NCBI RefSeq assembly: GCF_010384365.1
Contig: NZ_CP048397.1
Span: 6,138,001 to 6,202,000, forward strand
Length of the DNA: 64,000 nucleotides
Source: Streptomyces sp. S4.7
Lineage (GTDB): Bacteria > Actinomycetota > Actinomycetes > Streptomycetales > Streptomycetaceae
Direction of reading: 5' to 3'
Shown: in pieces, positions 8,863-17,546 of the stretch
Numbering within the stretch: the stretch's first letter is position 1
How the letters are laid out: every line of letters starts with the position of its first letter
Position numbers and translations under genes: made by a program
Notes under the pieces: generated by a model
Databases searched by the model: none
Seen by the model: the letters and a program-made list of their open reading frames with translations, nothing else
Told to the model about the DNA's origin: nothing

Positions 8863-9426
8863 TCAGAGCCGGGAAGCGGATGAGGGACGAGCCGGTGACG
8901 GCGCGGCCCGCGCGGAGGACTCCGTCGGCGGACCAGTCGGGAGCACGCGTTGGCCGATCGACGGTGAAGGGGCGAGAGCGACACTCGCCCGGGACGGAGT
9001 GGAGCCGGGCGGGAGCACGGTGGCGGCGCGCTCCTTGCCAGATCGTTCCTGCTCCTGGCGTGGCGGTACGCCAAGCTGGTCCAGGCGGGCGTCGACGGCG
9101 GCGAGGAGATCCGGCACGCTGCCGCCGTGGCGCGCATGCGGGCCGTCCGGCTCGGAGTCGTAGACCACTTCGTAGACGGCAGGCTCGACGGACCGGTGGC
9201 GGGTGACCATCCAGCTTTCCGGGGACTCGGGGCGCTCGGAGGGCGGCTCCTGTGGGGGCGAGATGATCAGCGAACTGCCGCCAGGAAGCTCGGCGTGGAC
9301 GATGTAGTCGCTGAGGCCGTACTCGACGGTGCACTCCAGGCCGCGCTGCCCGAGCGCGGAACAGAGGGCGGCCTGAAGGTGACGCGGATCGGACGCGGCG
9401 GTCGGGGGCGGGGTTTCGTGGTGCAT
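8863..9426 (-). CDS. hypothetical protein of conjugation cluster
   Basis: A 187-residue protein. I chose ATG 9426 (MHHETPPPTAASDPRHLQAA) because GGAG lies seven bases upstream; the frame extends to 9504 without a ribosome site. Residues 15-110 look folded (LCSALGQRGLECTVEYGLSD, SWMVTRHRSVEPAVYEVVYD), and residues 110 onward are Pro/Ser/Ala-rich. No membrane segment or motif recognised. It is one of five unknown minus-strand genes that share a folded N-terminus with a disordered tail. Confidence 0.65.
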   Translation of the reverse strand: MHHETPPPTAASDPRHLQAALCSALGQRGLECTVEYGLSDYIVHAELPGGSSLIISPPQEPPSERPESPESWMVTRHRSVEPAVYEVVYDSEPDGPHARHGGSVPDLLAAVDARLDQLGVPPRQEQERSGKERAATVLPPGSTPSRASVALAPSPSIGQRVLPTGPPTESSARAAPSPARPSSASRL

Positions 9427-9555
9427 GGAGTTCTCCGTTGCGAACGCCCCGTCGCACGGCGGGAGCCGCCGGGGCGTGGAGCTTGAAGGAGTGCGGTGGT
9501 CCACGAGGATCCGGTGATCGGGCAGTTTGGCGCTGCCGTGACTGCGTGCTAGGGA

Positions 9556-10251
9556 TCACCGCGAGCGACCGGGAGCCGGCGGATGCGCTGCCGGTGGGGC
9601 CTGGGGCGAAGCAGGTGACACGGCAGGGGTGTTGTGCGTCGACCGGGTCAGGGCGACGCGAGCCCGCTCGGTCTGCGCCGGCCGTTCGGTATCCGCCCGG
9701 TGAGCGAGGTATTCACCGACGCGCACCAACGCCGGTCCCTTGGAACCCAGTTCGTGTGAGTAGTGCCAGCCTTCGGTGTTGCGGTGCTCCTCGGCACGCT
9801 CCTGGTAGAGGTGGAGCACGCTCGGCTGCGAACCATCCATAAGCGCCATGACACCGTCCCATTCGTGCCGCAGCTCCTGCGCCCGGAGCAGGATGGTGTC
9901 GATCCCGCGCAGCCGACGGAGGTCGTCACTGATCGGCCCCTCGACGTAATCGGGGCCGTCGGCGGCAGCGCGGACCCCGGTCAGCACCTCGGGTCCGTGG
10001 TCGAGGAACACCTCGGCGTGCTTCCACGCTTCGGCGTCCCGCTTGACCTTGCCGTCCCCGTAGACCTTGTCGTCCAGCGGCCAGCCGTCCGCGTCACAGA
10101 GCGAGTCCGAAACCGCGTCCCAGGCGTCGCCCGCCTCGTTGATCCCGGCGGCGGCCGAGGCCAGTGCCGGGAGGTGTCGTCGCCACGCCAAAGGGTCGGT
10201 GGCCTGCGACGGCTGGTTGTCACCGGAAGAAGGAGTGGAAGAAGCAGACAT
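9556..10251 (-). CDS. hypothetical protein of conjugation cluster
   Basis: A 231-residue soluble protein beginning MSASSTPSSGDNQPSQATDP. Residues 25-190 are helical and charged, with conserved-looking segments (WPLDDKVYGDGKVKRDAEAW, LRAQELRHEWDGVMALMDGS); the tail is Ala/Pro-rich. It lies 32 nt downstream of the VirB4-like gene in the same direction. No family recognised, no signal peptide or membrane segment. Probably cytosolic and co-transcribed with the VirB4-like ATPase. Confidence 0.65.
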   Translation of the reverse strand: MSASSTPSSGDNQPSQATDPLAWRRHLPALASAAAGINEAGDAWDAVSDSLCDADGWPLDDKVYGDGKVKRDAEAWKHAEVFLDHGPEVLTGVRAAADGPDYVEGPISDDLRRLRGIDTILLRAQELRHEWDGVMALMDGSQPSVLHLYQERAEEHRNTEGWHYSHELGSKGPALVRVGEYLAHRADTERPAQTERARVALTRSTHNTPAVSPASPQAPPAAHPPAPGRSR

Positions 10252-10283
10252 GATCGATTCCCGTTGCTGTGCTGGTCGTTGGG

Positions 10284-11789
10284 CTAGGCCGCCATGCGGG
10301 CGTCTGTGTCGAACAGCTCCCGCTCAGCCGGGTGGAGGATGTGCTGGGTGATGAACGAGCGGCCGGCGACCTTCCACAGGCCTCGGCCCTTGGTCAGGGC
10401 GGACACCGCCTGGGTCTCGACGCCGGTCAGGCCGAGCAGAGATGCAGCGGCGGCGAGCTGGTCGGGCTCCTGGCGGTAGATGATCCGGGTGGAGCAGTCG
10501 GCCAGCAGGCCCTCAGCCAGAACACGGCCGCGCGAGCCGGCATCGCCCGCCGAGAGCAGATCGCTCAGGCGGTGGATCACCATCAGATTCGCGATGCCCA
10601 GACCTCGGGAGAGCTTCCACTGGCTCTGCATCCGCTCCAACAGCCCGACGTGCCTCATGAGCCTCCAGGCTTCGTCGTAGATCACCCAGCGCCGACCGCC
10701 ATCGGGAGCGCTGAGGGCGGACTCCATCCATGCACTCGCGCAGGTCATCGCGAGCACCAGTGCCGTGTCGTCACCGGATCCGCCGAGACGGGAGAGGTCG
10801 ATGGACAGCATCGGCGTCGTTGGATCGAACGACACCGTCGACGGAGCATCGAACATGCCGCTCAAGTCGCCGTGCACGAGACGCCGCAAGGCGTGGGCGA
10901 GGTCCTGGGCGGCTGACCCGAGGTGCCCCGCCTGATGGCCGAGGGCCTGGTCGAGGCGTTCGGGGGAGCCGAGTACGTGTGCGATCTCGCCGAGCAGCGG
11001 CACGGTGTCTCGGGCGGCGGAGTCAGCGACGACCAGATCCAGGGCCAGGTCGAGGGCGGTGTGCTCCATCGGCAGCAGGTCGCGCTTCAACACGGTGCGG
11101 GCGAGGCTGGCCAGCAGCAGCAGACGGCGCTTGCGAACCTCCGTGAACCAGTCCTCTTCGCTCACGGAGGCGGGCCGGGCCGGGGCGTCCAGCGGGTTCA
11201 ACCGGCCGGGGAGCCCCGGACCCAGGGCGATGCTGTAGCCGCCGAGGGCCTGCGAGACAGCGGTCCACTCCCCCTTGGGATCGCAGGGGATGTAGATCCG
11301 GTAGCCGTGGGCGATCGACCGGGTGGCGATCGACTTCGCCAACGCCGACTTCCCCATGCCGATGATCCCGGCCAGGACCGCGTTGGGGTTCGTGAAGCCC
11401 TCCACCCTGCCGCTGTTGTAGAGCGAGAACGGGTCGAAGCAGAAAGCCGCCTCCGCGTGCACATCGCGGCCGATGAACACCCCTTCGGCGCCCAAGCCGC
11501 CCTCGGCCACGAACGGGTACGCGCCGCTGGCTGTCGCGGTGGTCATCCGGTGGGCGGGCAGGTCGAGCTTGCCGCCGCGGGCGGAGGCCGGACCGGGGCG
11601 ACCGGAGAGCGGGTAGGTGGGCCGCAGTTCCGGGTCGAGGGTCTGCTCGGCGCTGTGCTTGGGCGGGCTTCCGGCGAGGCGTGCCTGGCGGCGGGCCTCG
11701 GTCAAACCGGCTCGGGCGGCCCGCTGCTCGGCGCGTGTCGTCTTACGGGGCACGAACAGAGGGGAGGCACTGGCGCGAGTACGGGGCAT
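10284..11789 (-). CDS. VirB4-like conjugation ATPase
   Basis: A 501-residue AAA-type ATPase with Walker A at residues 141-148 (GIIGMGKS), Walker B in RRWVIYDEAWRLM near residue 365, and IANLMVIHRLSDLLSAGDAG further on, as in VirB4/TrbE ATPases. VirB4 proteins energise assembly of type IV secretion channels on the inner face of the membrane. The protein lacks the long N-terminal domain of proteobacterial VirB4; in actinobacterial clusters that part is often on the neighbouring SCO6880-type protein, encoded here 500 nt upstream. No membrane segment is seen. Start ATG 11789 (MPRTRASASPLFVPRKTTRA) has a basic tail. Confidence 0.85.
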   Translation of the reverse strand: MPRTRASASPLFVPRKTTRAEQRAARAGLTEARRQARLAGSPPKHSAEQTLDPELRPTYPLSGRPGPASARGGKLDLPAHRMTTATASGAYPFVAEGGLGAEGVFIGRDVHAEAAFCFDPFSLYNSGRVEGFTNPNAVLAGIIGMGKSALAKSIATRSIAHGYRIYIPCDPKGEWTAVSQALGGYSIALGPGLPGRLNPLDAPARPASVSEEDWFTEVRKRRLLLLASLARTVLKRDLLPMEHTALDLALDLVVADSAARDTVPLLGEIAHVLGSPERLDQALGHQAGHLGSAAQDLAHALRRLVHGDLSGMFDAPSTVSFDPTTPMLSIDLSRLGGSGDDTALVLAMTCASAWMESALSAPDGGRRWVIYDEAWRLMRHVGLLERMQSQWKLSRGLGIANLMVIHRLSDLLSAGDAGSRGRVLAEGLLADCSTRIIYRQEPDQLAAAASLLGLTGVETQAVSALTKGRGLWKVAGRSFITQHILHPAERELFDTDARMAA

Positions 11790-11814
11790 GACGTTTCTCC
11801 AGGTGAGGGGTGGA

Positions 11815-12267
11815 TCAGCGGCGGACGAGGCCGGTGAACGGGGCGTGCAGGTCGGCCGGGGTGGTGCGCCGCCGCACGAGATGCGCGGTGCGCTGGTGGC
11901 GCTGGCAGATGGTCAGTTCCGGTGCGCCCTCTGGAAGGCCGGCCTGGCACTCCTCCGGTTCGGGGACCTCGCCGGAATCCGGCCGGGGCGCCGCGTGGTA
12001 GGCGGCGTGGAGGTGCTCGGCGGCCTGCCAGATGCGAATGCGGGCGGTACGGAGCTGGTCGCCCTCGACCGCCACGAGCTGCCCGGTGCGACCGGCGTGG
12101 GCGTCGAGCAGCCCGTACAGCGAAACGAGGTGGGCGTGCAGGGCGTCCAGCTCGGCCCGGGTGGTGACCAGCGGGCCGCCCGGGATGTTGAGCGCCCGGT
12201 GGAAGTCGAGCGCGGCGGTGGCGAAGGGCACGAAGTCCTGCGCGGTCGTGCTGGCGGTGCGGGACAT
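11815..12267 (-). CDS. hypothetical protein (150 aa) between transfer genes
   Basis: A 150-residue helical protein (MSRTASTTAQDFVPFATAAL; LDALHAHLVSLYGLLDAHAG; ARIRIWQAAEHLHAAYHAAP) with a basic C-terminus. It lies 25 nt after the SCO6880-type gene and 25 nt before the VirB4-like gene, in the same direction, so it is almost certainly co-transcribed with them. No domain recognised. A soluble helical partner of the secretion ATPase is a reasonable guess only. Confidence 0.65.
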   Translation of the reverse strand: MSRTASTTAQDFVPFATAALDFHRALNIPGGPLVTTRAELDALHAHLVSLYGLLDAHAGRTGQLVAVEGDQLRTARIRIWQAAEHLHAAYHAAPRPDSGEVPEPEECQAGLPEGAPELTICQRHQRTAHLVRRRTTPADLHAPFTGLVRR

Positions 12268-12292
12268 GAGGGTGCTCTTTCGAAAGGAAGGG

Positions 12293-13759
12293 TCAGGCAG
12301 CGAGCGCGAGCGGCAGGGCGGCGGCGGTGAATGCTTCGGCCTGCTGCCAGGTCAGGGGCCGGAGATCGAGCTGGGCGCCGACAGCGGCGGTCTCCACGAC
12401 GGCGCAGGCGGTGCGCAGCTCGTCCACGGTGTCGGCCGAGACGGTCAGCAGACCGGTCAGGGCGACATCGGCGTGCCCGGCGATGAGCTGGCGTTCGCGG
12501 GACTTGATGTCCTGGTACTCGATCGAGTCCGCCTCGGAGTCGACCTGACCGCGCCGGGCCCGTTCGGCGGCATCCGCGATCACGCTGGACTTCTTGCGCT
12601 GCACGTCGCGCAGGGCGGCGTCGAGGTTCTTCGGCTCATAGGAGAGCGACAGCGTGCGCCGGACGCCACCGGTGAACAGGAGCTGGTGCAGGAACCCGGC
12701 CGACGTCTCGGTGCGCGGCCAGTTCTCCACCCAGTAGGTGGCGTGCACGGCGGAGTCGGTGGCGATGTGGTCCGCCTTTTCGACGACCACGACGGGGCCG
12801 GCGGCGGCGGGCTCGGCCTCGGGGCGACCGGCCGTGGACCAGCGGTCGAGTGTCGCCAGCGCCTTCGGGTCGTAGGAGGTACGCACCACGGCGGCGATCT
12901 CGCGGGCGGTGAGCCAGCCCGTCGGGGTGAGACCGGCGGTTCGCGCCGCCTGGTCGAACGTGGAGGTGAGCTGGGCGAGGACACTGAAGGCACCGGTCAG
13001 ACCACCACCGGCCTGGTTGATCAGCCGACGGGCCGCCTTGGTGTCCAAGGACACCGCGACGTACGCCTCGTGCGGGGCGGCTGCGGGGCCGGCGCTCTGG
13101 ATCAGCTCACTGTAGATCGCGCCGGCCATCGGGGTGTCGGGTCGGCCGTGCTCTTCCCAGTAGCGGCGCAGCGCGTCGCCGGAGTCGGGGATGGTGCGCT
13201 CGATCACCTGGATGCGGGCGATCTGTCCGGTACGGGCGAGGGCCGCCAGCGCGCGTCCCCAGCCGCCGACGTTGGCCTGCTGGGTGCCCGGGTCGAGCAG
13301 GGCATAGGCGCGGGAGGAGACCTTGACCACCGCGGTCAGCGTCCCGGTGTGCGGGTTGTGGACGGCGCCGTACTTGCCGTCGGGGGCGGTGGTCACGCGC
13401 AGGCTGGCAGCGGTGCCGGGAAGGTGGAGCAGTCCCTCGCGGGTCGGCCGGCGGGAGGGCCGGGTGAGCCAGACGAGCTGGCCTCGCATCCGGCGCAGCG
13501 CGTAGCGGACGACGATCGGGGCCCAGTCCGCCAGCGCGCGGCCTCGGTGGCGGACGAAGACGAGCAGGGCGATGACCGCCCACAGCGGTATGAGCTGGAG
13601 AGCGCCGACCACGCCTCGGGTGAGGATGACGGCGAGAAGGAGAAGGCCGGTGAGTCCGGCGACGGCCAACTGCGGGACGGTCAGGCCGAGCAGGACGCCG
13701 CGCCTGCTGCGGTGGGGAAACTTCACGGTGGGCGTGGAGGACTGGTGCTTGCCGGACAT
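12293..13759 (-). CDS. SCO6880-type conjugation membrane protein
   Basis: A 488-residue protein starting MSGKHQSSTPTVKFPHRSRR, with two adjacent membrane helices at about residues 24-70 (LLGLTVPQLAVAGLTGLLLL; GALQLIPLWAVIALLVFV), then a large soluble domain. The pair of N-terminal helices followed by a VirB3/VirB4 N-domain-like region is typical of the SCO6880 family, which accompanies VirB4-like ATPases in actinobacterial secretion clusters. It probably anchors the ATPase to the membrane (inference from family context). It is encoded between the TrbL-like and VirB4-like genes, as expected. Confidence 0.75.
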   Translation of the reverse strand: MSGKHQSSTPTVKFPHRSRRGVLLGLTVPQLAVAGLTGLLLLAVILTRGVVGALQLIPLWAVIALLVFVRHRGRALADWAPIVVRYALRRMRGQLVWLTRPSRRPTREGLLHLPGTAASLRVTTAPDGKYGAVHNPHTGTLTAVVKVSSRAYALLDPGTQQANVGGWGRALAALARTGQIARIQVIERTIPDSGDALRRYWEEHGRPDTPMAGAIYSELIQSAGPAAAPHEAYVAVSLDTKAARRLINQAGGGLTGAFSVLAQLTSTFDQAARTAGLTPTGWLTAREIAAVVRTSYDPKALATLDRWSTAGRPEAEPAAAGPVVVVEKADHIATDSAVHATYWVENWPRTETSAGFLHQLLFTGGVRRTLSLSYEPKNLDAALRDVQRKKSSVIADAAERARRGQVDSEADSIEYQDIKSRERQLIAGHADVALTGLLTVSADTVDELRTACAVVETAAVGAQLDLRPLTWQQAEAFTAAALPLALAA

Positions 13760-13849
13760 GGTGGTTCCAGACGGTGGGAGCGGGCGGAGGACGGGGCGCG
13801 CGGCGCTCTTCTGGACGTCATGGCGAAACCTTCCTGCTGGTGGGGAGGC

Positions 13850-13880
13850 GGGGGCGGGCCGTAGAGTGCGGCCCGCCCCC
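13850..13880 (-). terminator. GC-rich hairpin after TrbL-like gene
   Basis: A perfect 12-bp stem (GGGGGCGGGCCG, 7-nt loop TAGAGTG) lies 12 nt past the stop of the TrbL-like gene and about 90 nt before the SCO6880-type start. No T-run follows. It may be a partial terminator or an mRNA-stabilising hairpin that sets different expression of the two genes. Confidence 0.55.
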
Positions 13881-13891
13881 TGGGGTGTGGG

Positions 13892-15295
13892 TCAGGAACC
13901 CGACGGCGGCTGGGTGGGATACACCCAGTTCGGCGGCGTCGCGGAGCCGGTGGCCGATGGCCCGGACGCCGGAGTGCCCGAGGCCGAAGGTCCGGGGTCG
14001 GCGGGCGGCATGGAGGTCATGTCGGCGCCCGGAGCCGATGCGCCTGTGAGGTGACCGGAGCTGCCCGCGACGCCTTGGGCAGTCGAGTCGGACCCTTCCG
14101 GTTCGTCCTCGCCGGGCCGGGTGATCAGCGGCGGGATCCCGGGGCGCTGGATCAGGGCACGGCCCTTGTCGCCGGAGGCGTTGGGGTCCTCGCCGTACCG
14201 GAAGCGGGTCTGCTGCTTGGGCGGGCCGGCGTCGATGCCCTCCTTGCTGAGGTTGGTGCCCGAGGGGTTGATACCGGAGGCGACGCCATCGGTCCCTGCA
14301 CCGGGGACCTGGTTCGGCCCCTGCGGAGCGGGGGTTCCGGTGCTGGCCCGCATCGCGAGACTGCCCGCGGTCTTCGCGGCTCCGGCAGCGACTGCCATGC
14401 CGGCGACGCCGGTACGGTGCATGTCGTCGTGTCCACCGCCGTCGCTGGCCCAGTGCACGAACTTGTACGTCGCGTAGGGGCAGAGCAGCACCAGGACCAT
14501 CACGACGATGCCGGCCATCGCGTCGGACAGGGCCGCCATTCCGTCGCTGGCGTCGGTCTTGCCCATGGCGGAGACGCCGATCAGGAAGACAACGGTCATC
14601 AGGAGCTTGGAGACGATGAGGGTGCCGGTGGCCTCGATCCAGCCGCGCCGCCACCGCTTCGCGACCTCCCAGCCGCCGCCGGCACCCGCGAACACCGCGA
14701 GCGCGACCATGATCAGGACGCCGACCTTGCGGGCGACCATGACGCCCCAGTAGAGGAAGGCGCCGATCGCGCACCCGAAGGCGACCAGCGCGGGCACACC
14801 CCAGCCGAGGCCGTACATGGCCCCCATCTGATCGACCTTGATCACACGGCGGATCGCGTCGTCGATCGAGGTGTTGGCGGCTTTGAAGAGGCCGTCGGAC
14901 AGCGCGTCGACCACAGTGATGGCGACGGTGGTGAAGGCGATGGCGGAGAAGCTGAACAGGACTCCGGTCATGGTGCCGAACGCCGCCTTGGCGAGTGCGC
15001 GTTCGTCTCGGCGCCAGGCTGCGGTCATGAGCTGGATGCAGAAGATGCCGACGGTCAGGGCGAGGCCGATGGGCAGCAGCAGCTCGTAGTTGTCGCGGAA
15101 CCATCCGGCGTTGAGGTCGATGGCCGTCGTCTTGTTGACGGCCTTGGCGGCCAGGTCGGCCGCGCTGGACGCCAGCTCGCCCGCCGACTTCGCGATCCAC
15201 GCGCCGAGGCCGTCGGTGACGGTGCCGGCGGGGTTGGTGGCGAAGTCGACAGCACCGCACACCTTGTCCATCAGCGGGAAGTCGCAGACTCCCAT
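13892..15295 (-). CDS. TrbL/VirB6-like polytopic membrane protein (SCO6881-type)
   Basis: A 467-residue protein with about six membrane helices between residues 70 and 290 (LLLPIGLALTVGIFCIQLMT; ALVAFGCAIGAFLYWGVMVA; VGVLIMVALAVFAGAGGGW; AGIVVMVLVLLCPYATYKFV), then a long Gly/Pro/Ser-rich tail predicted to be unstructured. TrbL/VirB6 proteins form the inner-membrane pore of type IV systems. Its place just upstream of the SCO6880-type and VirB4-like genes supports that role. The Cys near residue 7 and the amphipathic start (MGVCDFPLMDKVCGAVDFAT) are usual for these actinobacterial members. Confidence 0.75.
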   Translation of the reverse strand: MGVCDFPLMDKVCGAVDFATNPAGTVTDGLGAWIAKSAGELASSAADLAAKAVNKTTAIDLNAGWFRDNYELLLPIGLALTVGIFCIQLMTAAWRRDERALAKAAFGTMTGVLFSFSAIAFTTVAITVVDALSDGLFKAANTSIDDAIRRVIKVDQMGAMYGLGWGVPALVAFGCAIGAFLYWGVMVARKVGVLIMVALAVFAGAGGGWEVAKRWRRGWIEATGTLIVSKLLMTVVFLIGVSAMGKTDASDGMAALSDAMAGIVVMVLVLLCPYATYKFVHWASDGGGHDDMHRTGVAGMAVAAGAAKTAGSLAMRASTGTPAPQGPNQVPGAGTDGVASGINPSGTNLSKEGIDAGPPKQQTRFRYGEDPNASGDKGRALIQRPGIPPLITRPGEDEPEGSDSTAQGVAGSSGHLTGASAPGADMTSMPPADPGPSASGTPASGPSATGSATPPNWVYPTQPPSGS

Positions 15296-15323
15296 GGGTC
15301 GTACCTCCGTTCTGGGGCGAGGG

Positions 15324-16004
15324 TCAGGGGGCGACGGACGGCATGACGCCGACCAGGGCGCATGGGTGGTCGGGCCGGCACTGGACCGCGAGGGTGGTGG
15401 AACGGCTCTCCGCGCCGCCGGCGGCCGAGCCCTTCCAGCGAATCGACTGCTTGCCGGAGACCGTGACGGCGTAGACGTACGCCTGGGTGATCGCCCCGGG
15501 GTCGTCCTGGAGGGCCTGGGTGAAGGCGTGCGGGAAGTGGCCCTCGTTGATCTTGGCGGTGGCGACCTGCTTGTTGGCGGCCATCTCCTTCCACAGCACG
15601 GCCGAGGGGACCGCCTGGTCGACGGAGGCCGGGTCGGCGTACTTCGACTCCGTGGTCAGCCAGTCGCGCAGCGCCTTGCGCAGTTCGGGCTGCGAGTACG
15701 CGCGGGTGTCGTACGACCACAGCGCTGCTGCGGCGGCCTTGCCGTACGTGATCGGGTCGTGGGTTTTCGGCGGAACGGGGAGAGCGCGGGGCCGAGCGTG
15801 CGGCCCAGACGGTGCCGCGGACGGCGGGGACGCCGTGGGCGAACTCGGCGGTGGCGCCGCAGTGTCGGAGGGGCTTCGGCCCTCGCGGGTGAGGTAAGCG
15901 GCCAGGCCGGCGAGGGCGACGAGGACCGCCAGGACGGCAGTGCCGAGCAGCGCCCGGCGGCGCACGCGAGATGCGCCGCCGGGGTGGGTGGAGTGCTGAG
16001 CCAT
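15324..16004 (-). CDS. single-pass membrane transfer protein
   Basis: A 226-residue protein from ATG 16004, which shares its A with the TGA of the upstream gene (TGATG). A basic N-terminus is followed by one membrane helix at about residues 18-40 (LLGTAVLAVLVALAGLAAYL), a Pro/Ser linker, and an extracytoplasmic domain (WSYDTRAYSQPELRKALRDW; TVSGKQSIRWKGSAAG). The layout, with short cytoplasmic tail, anchor, linker and NTF2-like globular domain, is that of VirB8/TcpC-type scaffold proteins of conjugation channels. The assignment rests on layout and context, not a signature motif. Confidence 0.65.
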   Translation of the reverse strand: MAQHSTHPGGASRVRRRALLGTAVLAVLVALAGLAAYLTREGRSPSDTAAPPPSSPTASPPSAAPSGPHARPRALPVPPKTHDPITYGKAAAAALWSYDTRAYSQPELRKALRDWLTTESKYADPASVDQAVPSAVLWKEMAANKQVATAKINEGHFPHAFTQALQDDPGAITQAYVYAVTVSGKQSIRWKGSAAGGAESRSTTLAVQCRPDHPCALVGVMPSVAP

Positions 16005-16219
16005 CAGTGGACCTGCGTCCCGAGCGTCGAGAAGAAGGCCACCACGCCGTTGGCCGCGCCGAGCAGAAGGGCCGCGCCCGCGCTCACCAGCACGCCCTTC
16101 TTCCCGTTCGCCTCGGCCTGGTGACCGCCCGAGTGGTGACCCCAGGCCCACACGCCCGCGCTGACGGCGAGGGCGCCGACCACGGCGATGAGCCCGAAGA
16201 GGTTGATCGAGCCCATCAC
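16004..16219 (-). CDS. small two-helix membrane protein, possibly lost ancestral start
   Basis: From GTG 16219 this is a 71-residue protein with two membrane helices (INLFGLIAVVGALAVSAGVW and VLVSAGAALLLGAANGVVAF) joined by a His/Lys-rich loop (GHHSGGHQAEANGKKG). Similar small proteins occur in actinobacterial type IV-like clusters, where a pilin or channel subunit role (VirB2/VirB3-like) is suspected. Upstream codons in frame encode LADQVIQLAYDPGIKPNEGG, which looks like genuine protein, but no ATG/GTG/TTG opens it. A GGAG five bases before an ATA codon at 16312-16310 suggests an original ATG mutated to ATA. Confidence 0.65.
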   Translation of the reverse strand: MMGSINLFGLIAVVGALAVSAGVWAWGHHSGGHQAEANGKKGVLVSAGAALLLGAANGVVAFFSTLGTQVH

Positions 16220-16400
16220 CTGCTTGAGGACGTTGAGGCCCGGAAGCCCGCCCTCGTTCGGCTTGATTCCGGGGTCGTAGGCGAGCTGTATGACCTGGTC
16301 AGCGAGATATATGGGAACTCCAGTTCGAATAAGCGCACGCCAAAGCCCGGCGGGGCGAACCAGCGGTGCGAGGGGAGGTGAGGAGGGGGAGGAGCGCCGG

Positions 16401-17546
16401 TCAGACGACTCGGCGGGCCGCGAGAATCCGCGATTTCCAGGACGCGACGGTGGTGATCCGTACGACGTCGCCCGTGTGCGGGGCGTGGACGATCAGGCCC
16501 TGGCCGATCGCCATCCCGACGTGTTCCGGTACGGCGGCCGTCCCCTCGGTGAAGAGGAGGTCGCCCGGCTTGAGGGCATCGACCGAGACGGCCTTGCCGT
16601 CCTTGACCTGCGTGTACGTGGTCCGCGTCAGGGTGACCCCGGCTGCCTTGTACGCGCCCTGCATCAGGGAGGAGCAGTCGCAGCGGCCCATCGGGTTCTT
16701 GCCGTGGGAGTCGGCGCACGTGCCGCCCCACTGATACGGCGTGCCGAGCTGACCGAGCGCCCACCGGATCGCCGTCTGCACCTTCGGCGGCGCGGAGGCG
16801 GGGATCTTGTACTCGTCCGGCAACGCGCCCGCCGGGATGGTGCCGAAGTCCGTCCCGTCACCGTCCGCCCAACAACCCCCCGCGGAATCGAGAGAAGGGC
16901 TGCCGGTGTCGGCAGAACCGGACGGCGACGGGCTCGGCGATGCACCGCCGGCCTCCCGCAGCAAGGGCTCGATGGCCTTCTGCAGCGCGGTGGCCAGCGG
17001 CTCCCACTTGGCGTACGCCTCGGGGAAGCCCGACTTCTGCACCGCCTGGGCGGCCTGGGTGACAGAGAGGGACTGCCAGCCGGAGACCTTCTTGAGCCGC
17101 TCGTAGAACTTCGTCGAGGCGTGCACCGGGTCAAGGATCTGGCGGGCCGTGCCCCAGCCCATCGACGGCCGCTGCTGGAAGAGACCCAGCGAATCGCGGT
17201 CGCCGTAGGTCAGGTTTCGCAGGCCGCTCTCCTGCAGAGCGGTCGCCAGGGCGACGACCTGCCCTCGGGCGGGGATGTTCATCGCGACGCCCGTGGCCTG
17301 GATCGTCTTGGCGTTGGGCACCTGGTCGGCAGGAGCGCCCAGGCCCGGCACGGAGACCGAGCCCTTGTCGCCGCCGTCCAGGATGGCCTTCACCTGCTTG
17401 GCGACGGCGGAGGTGTCCACACCTTGTGCACCGCCGGTCGAGCACGAGGCCGAGGCGGTCCCGGCGCCGATGCCGAGAATCGGCAGTGCCAGCAGGAGTG
17501 GTCCGGTGGCGCACAGACCGACGAGGGCTCCCGTCGTCTTCTTCAC
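16401..17546 (-). CDS. secreted lytic transglycosylase-like / NlpC-P60 cell-wall hydrolase
   Basis: A 381-residue protein with an N-terminal signal or anchor (KKTTGALVGLCATGPLLLAL). It has a lysozyme-like domain at about residues 45-190 (VVALATALQESGLRNLTYGD, DSLGLFQQRPSMGWGT) and a C-terminal NlpC/P60 domain at about 255-381 with the catalytic Cys291 (CDCSSLM), PEHVGMAIG and IVHAPHTG. Such two-domain enzymes (compare VirB1/TcpG and Tn916 Orf14) cut peptidoglycan so the transfer channel can cross the wall. It starts the transfer operon. A 7-bp hairpin (17552-17573) overlaps the region 6-12 nt before the GTG and could limit translation. Confidence 0.85.
   Translation of the reverse strand: MKKTTGALVGLCATGPLLLALPILGIGAGTASASCSTGGAQGVDTSAVAKQVKAILDGGDKGSVSVPGLGAPADQVPNAKTIQATGVAMNIPARGQVVALATALQESGLRNLTYGDRDSLGLFQQRPSMGWGTARQILDPVHASTKFYERLKKVSGWQSLSVTQAAQAVQKSGFPEAYAKWEPLATALQKAIEPLLREAGGASPSPSPSGSADTGSPSLDSAGGCWADGDGTDFGTIPAGALPDEYKIPASAPPKVQTAIRWALGQLGTPYQWGGTCADSHGKNPMGRCDCSSLMQGAYKAAGVTLTRTTYTQVKDGKAVSVDALKPGDLLFTEGTAAVPEHVGMAIGQGLIVHAPHTGDVVRITTVASWKSRILAARRVV

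Noticed and set aside
12032..13864. 610-residue plus-strand gene opposite the SCO6880-type gene
   Set aside because: Gly/Val/Arg-rich antisense shadow, against the direction of the whole cluster.
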